A stretch of 64,000 nucleotides of DNA, taken from contig NZ_WTVN01000001.1 in the NCBI RefSeq assembly GCF_012910905.1, forward strand, positions 62,001 to 126,000. Direction: 5' to 3'. This DNA is from Aromatoleum toluvorans. Lineage in GTDB: Bacteria; Pseudomonadota; Gammaproteobacteria; Burkholderiales; Rhodocyclaceae. The first letter of the stretch is position 1; each line of letters starts with the position of its first letter. The notes under the pieces are model-generated. The model saw only the letters and a program-made list of their open reading frames with translations, searched no databases and was not told the DNA's origin. Position numbers and translations under genes: made by a program. Of this stretch, positions 25,402 to 34,287 are shown piece by piece.

Positions 25402-26040
25402 TCAGGTATTCGGCAGGCCGCGCGGGCCGCCCATGCCGATCATCGCGAGGAATTCGCGGCGCGTCGAGGCGTCTTCGCGAAACGCGCCGACCATCCGGCT
25501 GGTGACGAGGCCTGCGCCGGGCTTGTGCACCCCGCGCGTGGTCATGCACTGGTGGGACGCCTCGATGACAACCGCGACGCCCTTGGGTTGCAGCACGGAG
25601 TGCAGCGTGTCGGCGATCTGCACCGTCATTTTTTCCTGGATCTGCAGGCGTTTTGCGTAGATCTCGACCAGCCGCGCGAGCTTGGAGATGCCGACCACGC
25701 GGTGGTTCGGGAGGTAACCGATGTGCGCCTTGCCGATGATCGGCGCCATGTGGTGCTCGCAGTGGCTTTCGAAGCGGATGTCGTTCATGACGATCATCTC
25801 GTCGTAGCCCTCGACCTCGGAGAAGGTGCGAGCCAGGATTTCGGCCGGGTCCTGCGAATAGCCGGCGAAGAATTCTTCGTAGGCGCGCACGACGCGCGAG
25901 GGCGTATCGACGAGCCCCTCGCGGCCCGGTTCGTCGCCGGCCCAGCGGATAAGGGTGCGTACGGCGTCTTCCGCCGCCTCGCGCGATACGCCACCGCGCA
26001 GGTCCGCGTCACCGGCGTCGTCGGTTTGCCCTTCTTTCAT
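25402..26040 (-). CDS. folE: GTP cyclohydrolase I
   Basis: 212 residues. Zinc and catalytic residues are visible in [20 protein letters not shown], and the second cysteine is in [13 protein letters not shown]-binding RLQIQEKMT is present. It converts GTP to dihydroneopterin triphosphate for folate or pterin synthesis. Pairing with a hemerythrin rather than with folate genes is unusual. It may serve a pterin cofactor or be a second copy (inference). Confidence 0.95.
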   Translation of the reverse strand: MKEGQTDDAGDADLRGGVSREAAEDAVRTLIRWAGDEPGREGLVDTPSRVVRAYEEFFAGYSQDPAEILARTFSEVEGYDEMIVMNDIRFESHCEHHMAPIIGKAHIGYLPNHRVVGISKLARLVEIYAKRLQIQEKMTVQIADTLHSVLQPKGVAVVIEASHQCMTTRGVHKPGAGLVTSRMVGAFREDASTRREFLAMIGMGGPRGLPNT

Positions 26041-26209
26041 GCTGCGTTCTCCCGTTTGTCCTGCGGCGTGCGGGGGCGCCCGTGACGCAGGGCGTCCCCA
26101 CAGAAGAAAGAGCGGGACCGTGTTGCCGAGGTCCCGTAAACCGGCAGCGCACCGCGCACCGTCGGAGGAGAAGACATAATCTGCGTCACGCCCGCGCGGT
26201 CTGGTCTGC

Positions 26210-27334
26210 TCAGAGCGAGCGGGCGATGATTTCCTTCATGATCTCGGACGTGCCACCGTAGATACGCGCGACGCGTGCATCGACCCAAGCACGGCTGATC
26301 TTGTACTCGCTCATGAAGCCGTAGCCGCCGTGCAGCTGCAGAAGTTCGTCGAGCACCTTGCCCTGCATCTCGGAACCGACCAGCTTGCACATCGCGCCGA
26401 CCTCGGGCGAGAGTTCGCCGCGCATGGCCTTGCCCAGGCAGTCGTCCACAAACACGCGCAGCATGGTTGCCTGCGCCTTGCATTCGGCGAGCTTGAACTT
26501 GGTGTTCTGGAAATCGAAGACCGTCTTGCCGAACACCTTGCGCTCGCGCACGTACTCGAGCGTGTCGTCGATCAGCGCCTCGATGGAGGCGGCAGCGCGA
26601 ATGCCGATGATGGTGCGTTCCCACGCGAGCTGGTGCGTGAGATAGCCGAAGCCCTTGTTCTCGTCGCCGAGGCGATTCTCGACCGGGACACGGACGTCGT
26701 CGAAGAAGAGTTCCGAGGTGTCCTGGCCCTTCAGTCCGATCTTTTCAAGCAGCCGGCCTTTGGAGAATCCGGGGCGATCGGCCTCGACGCAGATCAGCGT
26801 GAGCTCCTTCGCATTGGGGTCGAGCTTGGTCGCGGTGACCATCAGGTCCGCGTTGCCACCGTTGGTGATGAAGGTCTTCTGGCCGTTGATGACGTATTCG
26901 TCGCCATCGCGCCGTGCGCTGGTGCGCATCGAGCGCAGGTCGGAACCGATGCCGGGCTCGCTCATCGCGATGACGCCGATGATCTCGCCCGCAACCATCC
27001 GCGGCAGCCACTTCTTCTTCTGCGCCTCGCTGCCGTAGGCAACGATGTAAGGGGCGACGATCTCGGAGTGGGTCGTGAAGCCGATCGCGGTCGCATTGAC
27101 CCGCGCCAGCTCCTCGATCATCACCGCCGAGTGGCCGAAATCGCCACCCGCACCGCCGTATTCCTCCGGCACCGTCGAGCACAGCAGGCCGACCTCGCCC
27201 GCCTTGCGCCAGACCGACTTCGGCACGATCCCGACCGCCTCCCACTCGTGCAGGTGGGGGACGATCTCGTTCTCGATGAAGCGCCGCGCCATCTCGCGGA
27301 ACATTTCATGATCTTCACGGAATACGGTCCGCAT
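26210..27334 (-). CDS. Acyl-CoA dehydrogenase
   Basis: 374 residues. It starts [30 protein letters not shown]/acyl-binding segments are [12 protein letters not shown] and [17 protein letters not shown], and the C-terminus reads [33 protein letters not shown]. It should oxidise an acyl-CoA to the 2-enoyl-CoA and pass electrons to EtfAB. The ATG at 27334 follows GGAGG; the long upstream extension of the ORF is spurious. It is the distal gene of the leftward run from 30372 (two further dehydrogenases and a crotonase). Confidence 0.94.
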   Translation of the reverse strand: MRTVFREDHEMFREMARRFIENEIVPHLHEWEAVGIVPKSVWRKAGEVGLLCSTVPEEYGGAGGDFGHSAVMIEELARVNATAIGFTTHSEIVAPYIVAYGSEAQKKKWLPRMVAGEIIGVIAMSEPGIGSDLRSMRTSARRDGDEYVINGQKTFITNGGNADLMVTATKLDPNAKELTLICVEADRPGFSKGRLLEKIGLKGQDTSELFFDDVRVPVENRLGDENKGFGYLTHQLAWERTIIGIRAAASIEALIDDTLEYVRERKVFGKTVFDFQNTKFKLAECKAQATMLRVFVDDCLGKAMRGELSPEVGAMCKLVGSEMQGKVLDELLQLHGGYGFMSEYKISRAWVDARVARIYGGTSEIMKEIIARSL

Positions 27335-27371
27335 CCTTGTTCCTCCGCCTGTTCTCGTGCAGTTTCCCGGC

Positions 27372-28172
27372 TCAGCGGCCGGTGAATTTCGGTTCGCGCT
27401 TCTCGACGAAGGCTGCGACCGCTTCCATGTGATCTTCGGTGTGATGGGCAAGCGCCTGGTAGGCCGCCGACATCTCCAGCAGCGAATCGAGACGCATGTG
27501 CTGGCCTTCCCGCAGCAGGCGCTTGGTAAGGCGCAGGCCGTGGGCCGGATTAGCCGCCATGCGCCGGGCAATGCCCAGCGCCGCGGTCTCGAGCTCGGCT
27601 GCGGGTACCACCTCGGTCACGAGGCCCCACGCGAGCGCGGTCTGGGCGTCGATCATGTCGCCGGTGAGCGCCATCAGGCTGGCCCTGGGCATACCGACGA
27701 TGCGCGGCAGCAGCCACGCACCGCCATCACCCGGCACGATGCCGAGCTTCACGAAGCTTTCCGCGAACTTCGCGGTGTCGGCGGCGATGCGCACATCGCA
27801 CATGCACGCCAAGTCCAGGCCCGCGCCGATCGCCGGTCCGTTCATCGCCGCGATGACGGGCACGTCCAGGTCGTAAAGGCACAGCGGGATGCGCTGGATG
27901 CCATTGCGGTAGCTCTCGCGCACCTCATAGGGCGACCCGGCAAAGATGCCGCCGCGTTCGCGCATGTCCTTGACGTTGCCGCCGGCACAGAAAGCCGGTC
28001 CGTTGCCGGTGAGTACGACGACCTTGATCGAGCGGTCCGTGCGGACGTTGGCGCACAGGTCGACGAACTCCTGCATCTGTGACGGGTCGGAGAGCGCGTT
28101 GCGCGTCTCCGGGCTATCCATGCGGACGGTGAGGATGGCGTCCTCGCGTTCGAGGATCAGAAAGGGTTTCAT
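27372..28172 (-). CDS. Crotonase-family protein (enoyl-CoA hydratase/isomerase), atypical active site
   Basis: 266 residues with the crotonase fold. The oxyanion-hole region is FCAGGNVKDM and NGPAIGAGLDLACMCD. Of the two hydratase glutamates, the first position is Asp (GAGLDLA instead of GGxxELA). At the second (usually PExxLG) the sequence is SFVKLG, followed by VPGDGG. That pattern suits an isomerase or another crotonase reaction better than simple hydration (inference). Its ATG overlaps the stop of the upstream acyl-CoA dehydrogenase by four bases, so the two are cotranslated. Confidence 0.9.
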   Translation of the reverse strand: MKPFLILEREDAILTVRMDSPETRNALSDPSQMQEFVDLCANVRTDRSIKVVVLTGNGPAFCAGGNVKDMRERGGIFAGSPYEVRESYRNGIQRIPLCLYDLDVPVIAAMNGPAIGAGLDLACMCDVRIAADTAKFAESFVKLGIVPGDGGAWLLPRIVGMPRASLMALTGDMIDAQTALAWGLVTEVVPAAELETAALGIARRMAANPAHGLRLTKRLLREGQHMRLDSLLEMSAAYQALAHHTEDHMEAVAAFVEKREPKFTGR

Positions 28173-29224
28173 GCTGCAGTCTCCTCGTATGCGGCGAGCA
28201 CGCCGGCGGTAACCGATGGCCACAATGCCTGGGAGCCGGCGCCGCAGAGCGCGCGACCGAGCTGCTGCGACCAGTCGGTGAGCGAGCCGAACTCGCTGCG
28301 CCACGACCACAGCCTGCGGGTCGTCAGGTGCAGGGCGTGTTCGTGGGTGAAGCCGATCGCGCCATGCACGGCGTGGGCGACACCCGCCCCGATCCCCGCG
28401 GCCTCGGAGGCGCAGATCTTGGCCGCCATCACCGGCAGGCGTGCGAGCCGATCGTCCGACTCGGCGAAGGCCGCTTCGGCGGACATCACGGAGGCCGCCG
28501 CATGTTCGGCGAGGACTGCAATCTGGTGCTGGATCGCCTGGAAACTGCCGATCGGCTTGCCGAACTGCACGCGCTCACCGGCATACGTGGTGGCCATCGC
28601 CAACACGGTTTCGAGCGCGCCCGCAATCTGCGCGGCACGCATCATTGCACCGCCAAGCTTGAGCACGTCGGCCGACAGTGCCGTCGGCAAAGCCGCGCTT
28701 GCGAGCGGCACCACCGCTTCGAATTTGAGCGTGTCGCGCGGTTCGGCGGCCGTATTCACGGTACGCACCACCGTCGCCGCCTCGGTCGGCAGGAGCACCA
28801 CCGCCGGCGCCGCGCCCGCTGCGACGGCCACCACGTGGCGGACGTGGCGCCCCCATGGCACATCGACAGCGGCCCCGGTCACACGGCCGTTTTCCAGGCG
28901 CAGTGTGCCGCGCGCGGCAACACTCAGCGTTCCCAACACGGCGGCCAGTCCGCTCGCACCCAGCAACCAATTGGCGAGCATCGCTTCGGGCAGCGGCAGC
29001 GGGAGGTTGAAGCGGCCGGCCAGACGCAGCACACCACATACATCCGCCCACGTGGCACCTGCACCGCCGAGCGACTCCGGCACCAGTGCCAGCGTGAATC
29101 CGGATGCTTCGACAGCCGTCCACAGCTCCGTCGGCCATTCGCCGCCCTCGCAAGCCAACACCGCGTCGGCGGTGACGAGGTCCGAGAACAGGCGCTCGAC
29201 AGAGGAATCGAATAGGTCTCTCAT
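28169..29224 (-). CDS. Acyl-CoA dehydrogenase, short subunit type
   Basis: 351 residues, shorter than standard dehydrogenases and with a degenerate N-terminal half (LALVPESLGGAGATWADV). The C-terminal half is recognisable: ERVQFGKPIGSFQAIQHQIA and HGAIGFTHEHALHLTTRRLW. Such short members, encoded next to a full-length one, form heteromers in steroid and cyclic-acid degradation (FadE28/FadE29, ChsE1/ChsE2 type). Here the partner would be the adjacent gene at 29227-30372, two bases away. I infer an alpha2-beta2 enzyme acting on a bulky CoA ester. Confidence 0.88.
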   Translation of the reverse strand: MRDLFDSSVERLFSDLVTADAVLACEGGEWPTELWTAVEASGFTLALVPESLGGAGATWADVCGVLRLAGRFNLPLPLPEAMLANWLLGASGLAAVLGTLSVAARGTLRLENGRVTGAAVDVPWGRHVRHVVAVAAGAAPAVVLLPTEAATVVRTVNTAAEPRDTLKFEAVVPLASAALPTALSADVLKLGGAMMRAAQIAGALETVLAMATTYAGERVQFGKPIGSFQAIQHQIAVLAEHAAASVMSAEAAFAESDDRLARLPVMAAKICASEAAGIGAGVAHAVHGAIGFTHEHALHLTTRRLWSWRSEFGSLTDWSQQLGRALCGAGSQALWPSVTAGVLAAYEETAA

Positions 29225-29226
29225 GA

Positions 29227-30372
29227 TCAACGCAGCCCCAATCCGCGCGCGATGATGCCGCGGAGAATCTCCCGCGTGCCGCCGCGCAGTGAAAACGATG
29301 GCGCCATCTGGGTCAGATAGGCCAGCACCTGGGCGTGGTCGCTGCCGCCCTGAACGGTTGGCGGAAGCTCGCACAACAGCTGCGCGACTTCCGGAATCTC
29401 TTGCTCGAAAACCGCACCGAGATCCTTCACGACCGAGGCCTCCCACGCCGGGTTGTTGCCCGCCGCGAGTTGGGCCGTCACCGCCAACGACATGTTGCGC
29501 AGCGTCACCAGTCGCGCGGCGAAGCGGCCGATCTCCTTGGCCTGCAGGGCATCAGGACTACGGCCCACCGCGTCGATGAGCGTGTGGAGCAGCGCGATCG
29601 AGCTGAGGAAGCGCTCGGGACCGCTGCGTTCGAAGGCGAGTTCGGCGGTGACCTGCCCCCAGCCCTGCCCTTCGGTACCGATGATGGCGTCGGCATCGAG
29701 TACGAGTTCGTCGAAGAAGACCTCGTTGAAATGCTCGGCGCCCGTCAGGTCCTTGATCGGCCGGATGGTGATGCCCGGCAGACTGAGGTCGATGATGAAC
29801 TGCGAGAGTCCTTCCTGGCGCTTGCTGTTCTCGCCGGTGCGTACCAACGCGATCATGTAGTGCGAGCGGTGGGCGTTGGTGGTCCACACCTTCTGCCCAT
29901 TCACCACCCACTTGTCCCCTTCACGGCGTGCGCGCGTCTTGATCGAAGCGAGGTCGGAGCCCGAATTGGGCTCGCTCATGCCGATGCAGAAAAACTGTTC
30001 GCCGCGGCAGATCGCCGGCAGGTGGCGTTCTTTCTGCGCATCGGTGCCGTAGTGCAGGATCTGCGGGCCGCTCTGGCGATCGGCGAACCAGTGCGCGGAC
30101 ACGGGCGCGCCAGCGGCGAGCAGCTCCTCGATCACGACGTAGCGCGCGAAGGGACTCGCCTCGCCACCACCATGGCGCTTGGGCAGGGCCATGCCGACCC
30201 AGCCCTTCGCTCCCAGGCGACGGCTGAATTCGGCGTCGAACCCCATCCAGGAATCCGCACGGCGGACCGCCGGGTAATCCTTCAGGGCTTCGGCGAGGAA
30301 GGCGCGCACTTCCGCACGAAGTGCTTCGGCCTCCGGCGGAATGCGACTGTACTTGAACTGGTCTATGGACAT
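29227..30372 (-). CDS. Acyl-CoA dehydrogenase, full-length partner
   Basis: 381 residues. It has the FAD-binding IGMSEPNSGSDLASIKTRA, WVVNGQKVWTTNAHRSHYMIAL, and the C-terminal LRGGTREILRGIIARGLGLR. A long N-terminal helical region (PPEAEALRAEVRAFLAEALKDYP) is like that of FadE-type dehydrogenases of cyclic acids. Together with the short subunit directly downstream it probably forms a heteromeric dehydrogenase. The ATG at 30372 matches the family start. The gene heads the leftward ACAD-ACAD-crotonase-ACAD run, 133 bases after the amidohydrolase stop. Confidence 0.92.
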   Translation of the reverse strand: MSIDQFKYSRIPPEAEALRAEVRAFLAEALKDYPAVRRADSWMGFDAEFSRRLGAKGWVGMALPKRHGGGEASPFARYVVIEELLAAGAPVSAHWFADRQSGPQILHYGTDAQKERHLPAICRGEQFFCIGMSEPNSGSDLASIKTRARREGDKWVVNGQKVWTTNAHRSHYMIALVRTGENSKRQEGLSQFIIDLSLPGITIRPIKDLTGAEHFNEVFFDELVLDADAIIGTEGQGWGQVTAELAFERSGPERFLSSIALLHTLIDAVGRSPDALQAKEIGRFAARLVTLRNMSLAVTAQLAAGNNPAWEASVVKDLGAVFEQEIPEVAQLLCELPPTVQGGSDHAQVLAYLTQMAPSFSLRGGTREILRGIIARGLGLR

Positions 30373-30505
30373 GGCGCGTTCGATAGTGGGCCGTCGGCTT
30401 GAGCAACGGCGTGGATGACCCGGGTCGCGTCGCCCGCTAATGGCACGGACGACCATCGGCCGGCGGACACGCCGCGCGTGCCCGCCAACCGCACTGCAAC
30501 CGGAC

Positions 30506-31813
30506 TCAGAGCGCGGTCTGCGCGTCCGCCGAGGCGAACATCTTGTTGATGTCGCCCGAGGTCACCGGCTTGCTGGGGTCGCGTTGCGGAGCTGCGCCGC
30601 CGAGACCCAGCGCCGGCTCGATGCTGACATGCGTCGCCTGCGCGCGCAGCGCGCCGACGGTGCAGTTCTCGCGCCCCAGGATGGCGAACGGGTCATACGA
30701 GAATTCGCGCATCGCGTTGAGGTGGCTGATCTTGTTGATGATGTCGTCGGGCAGGTTCTTCGCCTGCTGCCAGAACACGTCCGCGGAGTTCGGCCAGGTG
30801 CAGTCCGAGTGCGGGTAGTCGCACTCCCAGGTGACCATATCGACGTTGATCGAGTCGAGGTTCCTGAGCCCGAACGCATCCTCGATGAAGCAGGTGATGA
30901 CGTGCTCGTTGAAGATGTCGCTGGGCTTCTTGCCGCCGAAGTTCGAGTTCGTCCAGGCGTGGTGATGGTTGTGCGTGAAATCGGCGCGCTCAAGCAGATA
31001 CGGGATCCAGCCGATGCCGCCTTCCGACAGGGCCATGCGCAGCTTGGGGTACTTCTTCCACATCGGCGCCCAGATCCAGTCCGCCGCCGAGTTGGAGATC
31101 GAGATCGGCATCGAAGTGATCCAGGCGTCGATCGGCGATTCGTCCGAGGCGTGAGCCGCCTTCACGCCGGTGCCGATGTGGCAGCAGATCACGACGTTGT
31201 TCTCTTCGCACGCCTTCCACAGGGGATCCCAGTGCGGGTTGTGGATGGACGGGTAGCCATGAACGGTCGGGTTGTCGGACAGCGTGATGGCATGCACACC
31301 CTGATCGGCCATGCGCTTCACCTCGGCCGCAGCGGCCTGCATGTCCCACCATGGCACCATCATCAAGGGGATGAAGCGACCCGGAGCAGCATTGCACCAG
31401 TCGTGCAGGTGCCAGTCGTTGTAGGCCTGGATGGCTGCAAGGCTGACGCCCTTGTCCGGCATGACCTGGAAGCGCTGACCGGCGAAACCGGGGAAGGTCG
31501 GGAAACACAGCGACCCGAGCACGCCGTTCGCATTCATGTCGTCGACCCGCGCCTTGATGTCCCAGGTACCACGGCGCATCTGTTCGTAGGAGAGCGGCTC
31601 CATGCCGTACTCCTCCTTCGGACGCCCGACCACCGAGTTCAGCCCCATGTAGCCCGTTGCCTGCTCCTCGAACACCCAGATGTCGCGGCCGTTGCGGTTT
31701 TCGACACGCGGCTGGCGGCCCTTGTACTTGGCGGGCATGTGGCGGTCGAAGGCGCCACGCGGTTCGATCGCATGGTCATCGACGCTGACAAGGATGAGAT
31801 CTTCGAGCTTCAT
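30506..31813 (-). CDS. Amidohydrolase-2 family metal-dependent hydrolase/decarboxylase
   Basis: 435 residues of the ACMSD-like amidohydrolase family (PF04909 type). Metal-site segments appear in order: SVDDHAIEP near residue 10, NNVVICCHIGTG near 205, SEGGIGWIP, and TWECDYPHSDCTWP near 330. Family members decarboxylate or hydrolyse beta-keto or cyclic acids, and relatives recur in clusters for terpenoid and steroid-like acids. The start is followed by LEDLILVSVDDH, the usual N-terminus. A striking A+T-rich inverted repeat (31892-31934) lies about 80 bases upstream. The exact reaction is unknown. Confidence 0.87.
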   Translation of the reverse strand: MKLEDLILVSVDDHAIEPRGAFDRHMPAKYKGRQPRVENRNGRDIWVFEEQATGYMGLNSVVGRPKEEYGMEPLSYEQMRRGTWDIKARVDDMNANGVLGSLCFPTFPGFAGQRFQVMPDKGVSLAAIQAYNDWHLHDWCNAAPGRFIPLMMVPWWDMQAAAAEVKRMADQGVHAITLSDNPTVHGYPSIHNPHWDPLWKACEENNVVICCHIGTGVKAAHASDESPIDAWITSMPISISNSAADWIWAPMWKKYPKLRMALSEGGIGWIPYLLERADFTHNHHHAWTNSNFGGKKPSDIFNEHVITCFIEDAFGLRNLDSINVDMVTWECDYPHSDCTWPNSADVFWQQAKNLPDDIINKISHLNAMREFSYDPFAILGRENCTVGALRAQATHVSIEPALGLGGAAPQRDPSKPVTSGDINKMFASADAQTAL

Positions 31814-31891
31814 GTGTGTGTCCCCTGTTGGAGTGGCGTCCGCGTTGGGCGCGAACCGGTTATGAGCCTCTATCTTAGAGCAAGAAATTCG

Positions 31892-31934
31892 TTTTGTTAA
31901 ACACTTTTTTGTATTGTGTTCATGTTTAACAAAA
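31892..31934. promoter_or_regulatory. Large A+T-rich inverted repeat, putative operator upstream of the amidohydrolase gene
   Basis: TTTTGTTAAAC (31892-31902) and GTTTAACAAAA (31924-31934) are perfect 11-bp arms. Within the 21-base spacer, AACAC (31900-31904) and GTGTT (31916-31920) form a second pair. The right part, TTGTGTTCATGTTTAAC (31914-31930), matches 15 of 17 bases with the site in front of the acyl-CoA ligase gene (47956-47972). Confidence 0.55.
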
Positions 31935-31975
31935 TTTCCATCTCGGCCACTGGCTCAGCCGGTCCGCGCGTCACC

Positions 31976-33250
31976 TCAATCCCAGATGACCGGGACGGAG
32001 TGAGGGCCGCGAAGCTGTGCGCCGGTAATCCGCGGCTTCGGCTGGTCCGGGTCGAGGCGGATGTTGGGGAACAGATCGAGAATGGCGTTCAGCGCCACCT
32101 GGAGCTCGGTCTTGGCGATGAACTGCCCGATGCACATGTGAGGGCCGAAGCCGAAGCCGAATGAAGGCTTGAGCTTGCGATCGATGTCGAACTCTTCGCT
32201 GTTCTCGAAGGCTTCCTCGTCGCGGTTGGCGGAAGAAACGATGCACTGGACCATGGCACCCTTCGGGATCCGGACGCCGCCAAGTTCGAGATCCTGCGCC
32301 GCCTGACGCACCTTGAAGGTCGCCACGGGCTCGAACCGGATCGCTTCGTCGATGGCCTTGCCGACCAGACTGCGATCCTTGCGGACCCTGTCGAGCACGT
32401 CCGGGCGCTCGAGCAGCAACACCATCAGCGAGCCGAAGGTCCGCGTCGTGGTCTCACCGGCTGCCGGGAGCAGCGAACGCACGAAGGTGGTGATCTCGTG
32501 GTCGTCGAGCTTGCGCCCTTCGTATTCGGCACGGATCAGGCGGCTGATGAGGTCGTTTCCTTCGGCACCGCGTTGGCGCACGGCGACGACGGCTTCCTTG
32601 ACCGCGTCGTAGAGCGCCTTTGCGGCTTCCATTGCAGCCTTGCGTGCAATCGCGGCCTTCTCGGCATCGACCTGGGGGCCGGCAAGGATCGCCAGCGCCC
32701 ACGCCGCATACTGTTCGACCTTCTCGGGTTCGTCGTCGGGAAAACCGATCAGCGCGTAGATCAGGCGAATCGGGAAGTGGAGGCCGAAGTCCATCAGGTC
32801 GGCCTTCTTCTTCGGCACCAGCGGCAGCAGGTACTCGTTGCGCACGATGGGATCCATCTTGCTGTCGCGCCACGTGTTGACCACGTCGGGCATGAAGATG
32901 GGCTGCAGCAGGCCGCGTGCCTTCTTGTGCGCCTCGCCGTCCATGCCGGTGAGGATCAGGCCGTCGAAGAAGGCCCCCAGCCCTTCGGCGATGAAACCGC
33001 TGGTGTAGTTTGCGGCATCGCGCAGGACGGTCATCACGTCCTTGTATTTGAACACGGTGTAGGTCGGCCGGTTCGGATCCAGCCCTGCGATGTTCGGCAC
33101 GCCGAGCTTGCCCATGAAGTTCTCGGCAATGATCGGCGAGTTCTTCCGCATCTCGCGGTAGATCGCATGCAGATCGACATCCTCACCGCGGTAGTTGTCG
33201 GCCACTCCGGCGAACGCGCTCTCCAGCGTAACGTCCTTGACACTGCTCAT
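31976..33250 (-). CDS. Cytochrome P450 (first copy)
   Basis: 424 residues, soluble bacterial class I type. The I-helix oxygen-binding motif is AAGETTTR, the K-helix ExxR is in DEAIRFEP, and the haem-binding loop is FGFGPHMCIG with Cys373. It inserts oxygen into a C-H bond of a hydrophobic substrate using electrons from a ferredoxin (the 4951 gene is a candidate). The protein has the same length and Cys position as the second P450 (43161-44435) and long identical stretches, so the two are paralogues. The ATG at 33250 follows GGAGGAA. Confidence 0.95.
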   Translation of the reverse strand: MSSVKDVTLESAFAGVADNYRGEDVDLHAIYREMRKNSPIIAENFMGKLGVPNIAGLDPNRPTYTVFKYKDVMTVLRDAANYTSGFIAEGLGAFFDGLILTGMDGEAHKKARGLLQPIFMPDVVNTWRDSKMDPIVRNEYLLPLVPKKKADLMDFGLHFPIRLIYALIGFPDDEPEKVEQYAAWALAILAGPQVDAEKAAIARKAAMEAAKALYDAVKEAVVAVRQRGAEGNDLISRLIRAEYEGRKLDDHEITTFVRSLLPAAGETTTRTFGSLMVLLLERPDVLDRVRKDRSLVGKAIDEAIRFEPVATFKVRQAAQDLELGGVRIPKGAMVQCIVSSANRDEEAFENSEEFDIDRKLKPSFGFGFGPHMCIGQFIAKTELQVALNAILDLFPNIRLDPDQPKPRITGAQLRGPHSVPVIWD

Positions 33251-33360
33251 TTCGTCTTCCTCCGTTGGCGCACCGCCCGGTCGTGAACGAACACGCTGTG
33301 CCGGCCATGTGCAATGGCCTCGACACGGTGCCTTCACGCCGGATAAGACGGCGCTGTTTC

Positions 33361-33411
33361 TGAACACTTTTGCGCATAGTGCTCCATTTAATGCGTACTG
33401 CCAAGTGTTCA
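33361..33411. promoter_or_regulatory. Inverted repeat in the leader of the first P450 gene
   Basis: TGAACACTT (33361-33369) and AAGTGTTCA (33403-33411) are perfect 9-bp arms with a 33-base spacer that holds a smaller pair (CGCAT...ATGCG). It lies 110 bases before the P450 start in a 266-base gap that contains no gene. GTGTTCA also occurs in the 31914 site, so the same regulator could bind both (inference). Confidence 0.45.
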
Positions 33412-33516
33412 AGCAGGGACCAGGGCAGGCCGGAGGACACCTGCCCTGCCTGGGGCGGGAATGCGGACGTGGCGCGCGTTAGTGCAGCCGACAGTGCAAC
33501 GGTTCTCGCTCCTGCA

Positions 33517-34287
33517 TCACGGAATCATGAGTCCACCGTCGACGGCTAGCGTCTGGCCGCTGATGAAGCGAGCCCCGTCGCTCATCATGAACACCACGAA
33601 AGGCGTCATGTCGCGATCGGGGTCGCCGAGCTTGCCGCCGAGCGGGATCAACCCGGCCATCATCGCGTCGTGCGCCCGCAGGGCATCTTGGTCCATTCGT
33701 GCGCGGTGGGCGTCGTACATGGGTGTCCACATGCCCGGCGCAGCGGCATTCACGCTGATGCCGTGTCGCCCCCACTCCTTCGCCACCGTTCGGGTCCAGC
33801 CGAGGACCGCTGCCTTGGCGGCCGAATAGTGGGCACACCCGGGCAGCCCCATGACCCCCGCCGCGGAGCCGAAGTTGAGGATGCGACCGCCCTTCTCCCG
33901 CAGATGCGGAAAGACGGCCTGGTTGGTGTTCAGGGTACCGCGCGCATTGACGTCGAATATGAGGTCCCAGTCGGCCTCGACGATCGCTTCGGCCGGCGCC
34001 GCGCGCTCGACGCCGGCGATGTTCACCAGTCCGTCGAGGCCGCCCAACCAGGCGACGGCCTGCGCGACGATCCTATCGACTTCGGCACGCTCGCGAATGT
34101 CGCAGTGGAAATACCTCGCCTCGCCCGAGGCTCCCACATTGGCGCGCGCCACTTCCGCGCGGCCAGCCTCGTCATTCACGTCCAGCGCCGCCAGCCGCGC
34201 ACCGGCCGCCACCAGTCCGCGCAGTGCACTCGCACCGATGCCCCCTGCGGTGCCGGTCACGATGAGGCGCTTTCCGCTCAGCTGCAT
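33517..34287 (-). CDS. SDR-family oxidoreductase
   Basis: 256 residues. The glycine motif is TGTAGGIG (residues 11-18), with DV at the end of strand 2, NIAG, Ser in FGSAAG and catalytic YSAAK. The C-terminus ISGQTLAVDGGLMIP is typical. It should oxidise a hydroxyl, such as one introduced by the flanking P450. An AGGAGGAGA precedes the ATG at 34287, and the start overlaps the end of the upstream MFS gene, so the two are cotranscribed. Confidence 0.93.
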   Translation of the reverse strand: MQLSGKRLIVTGTAGGIGASALRGLVAAGARLAALDVNDEAGRAEVARANVGASGEARYFHCDIRERAEVDRIVAQAVAWLGGLDGLVNIAGVERAAPAEAIVEADWDLIFDVNARGTLNTNQAVFPHLREKGGRILNFGSAAGVMGLPGCAHYSAAKAAVLGWTRTVAKEWGRHGISVNAAAPGMWTPMYDAHRARMDQDALRAHDAMMAGLIPLGGKLGDPDRDMTPFVVFMMSDGARFISGQTLAVDGGLMIP

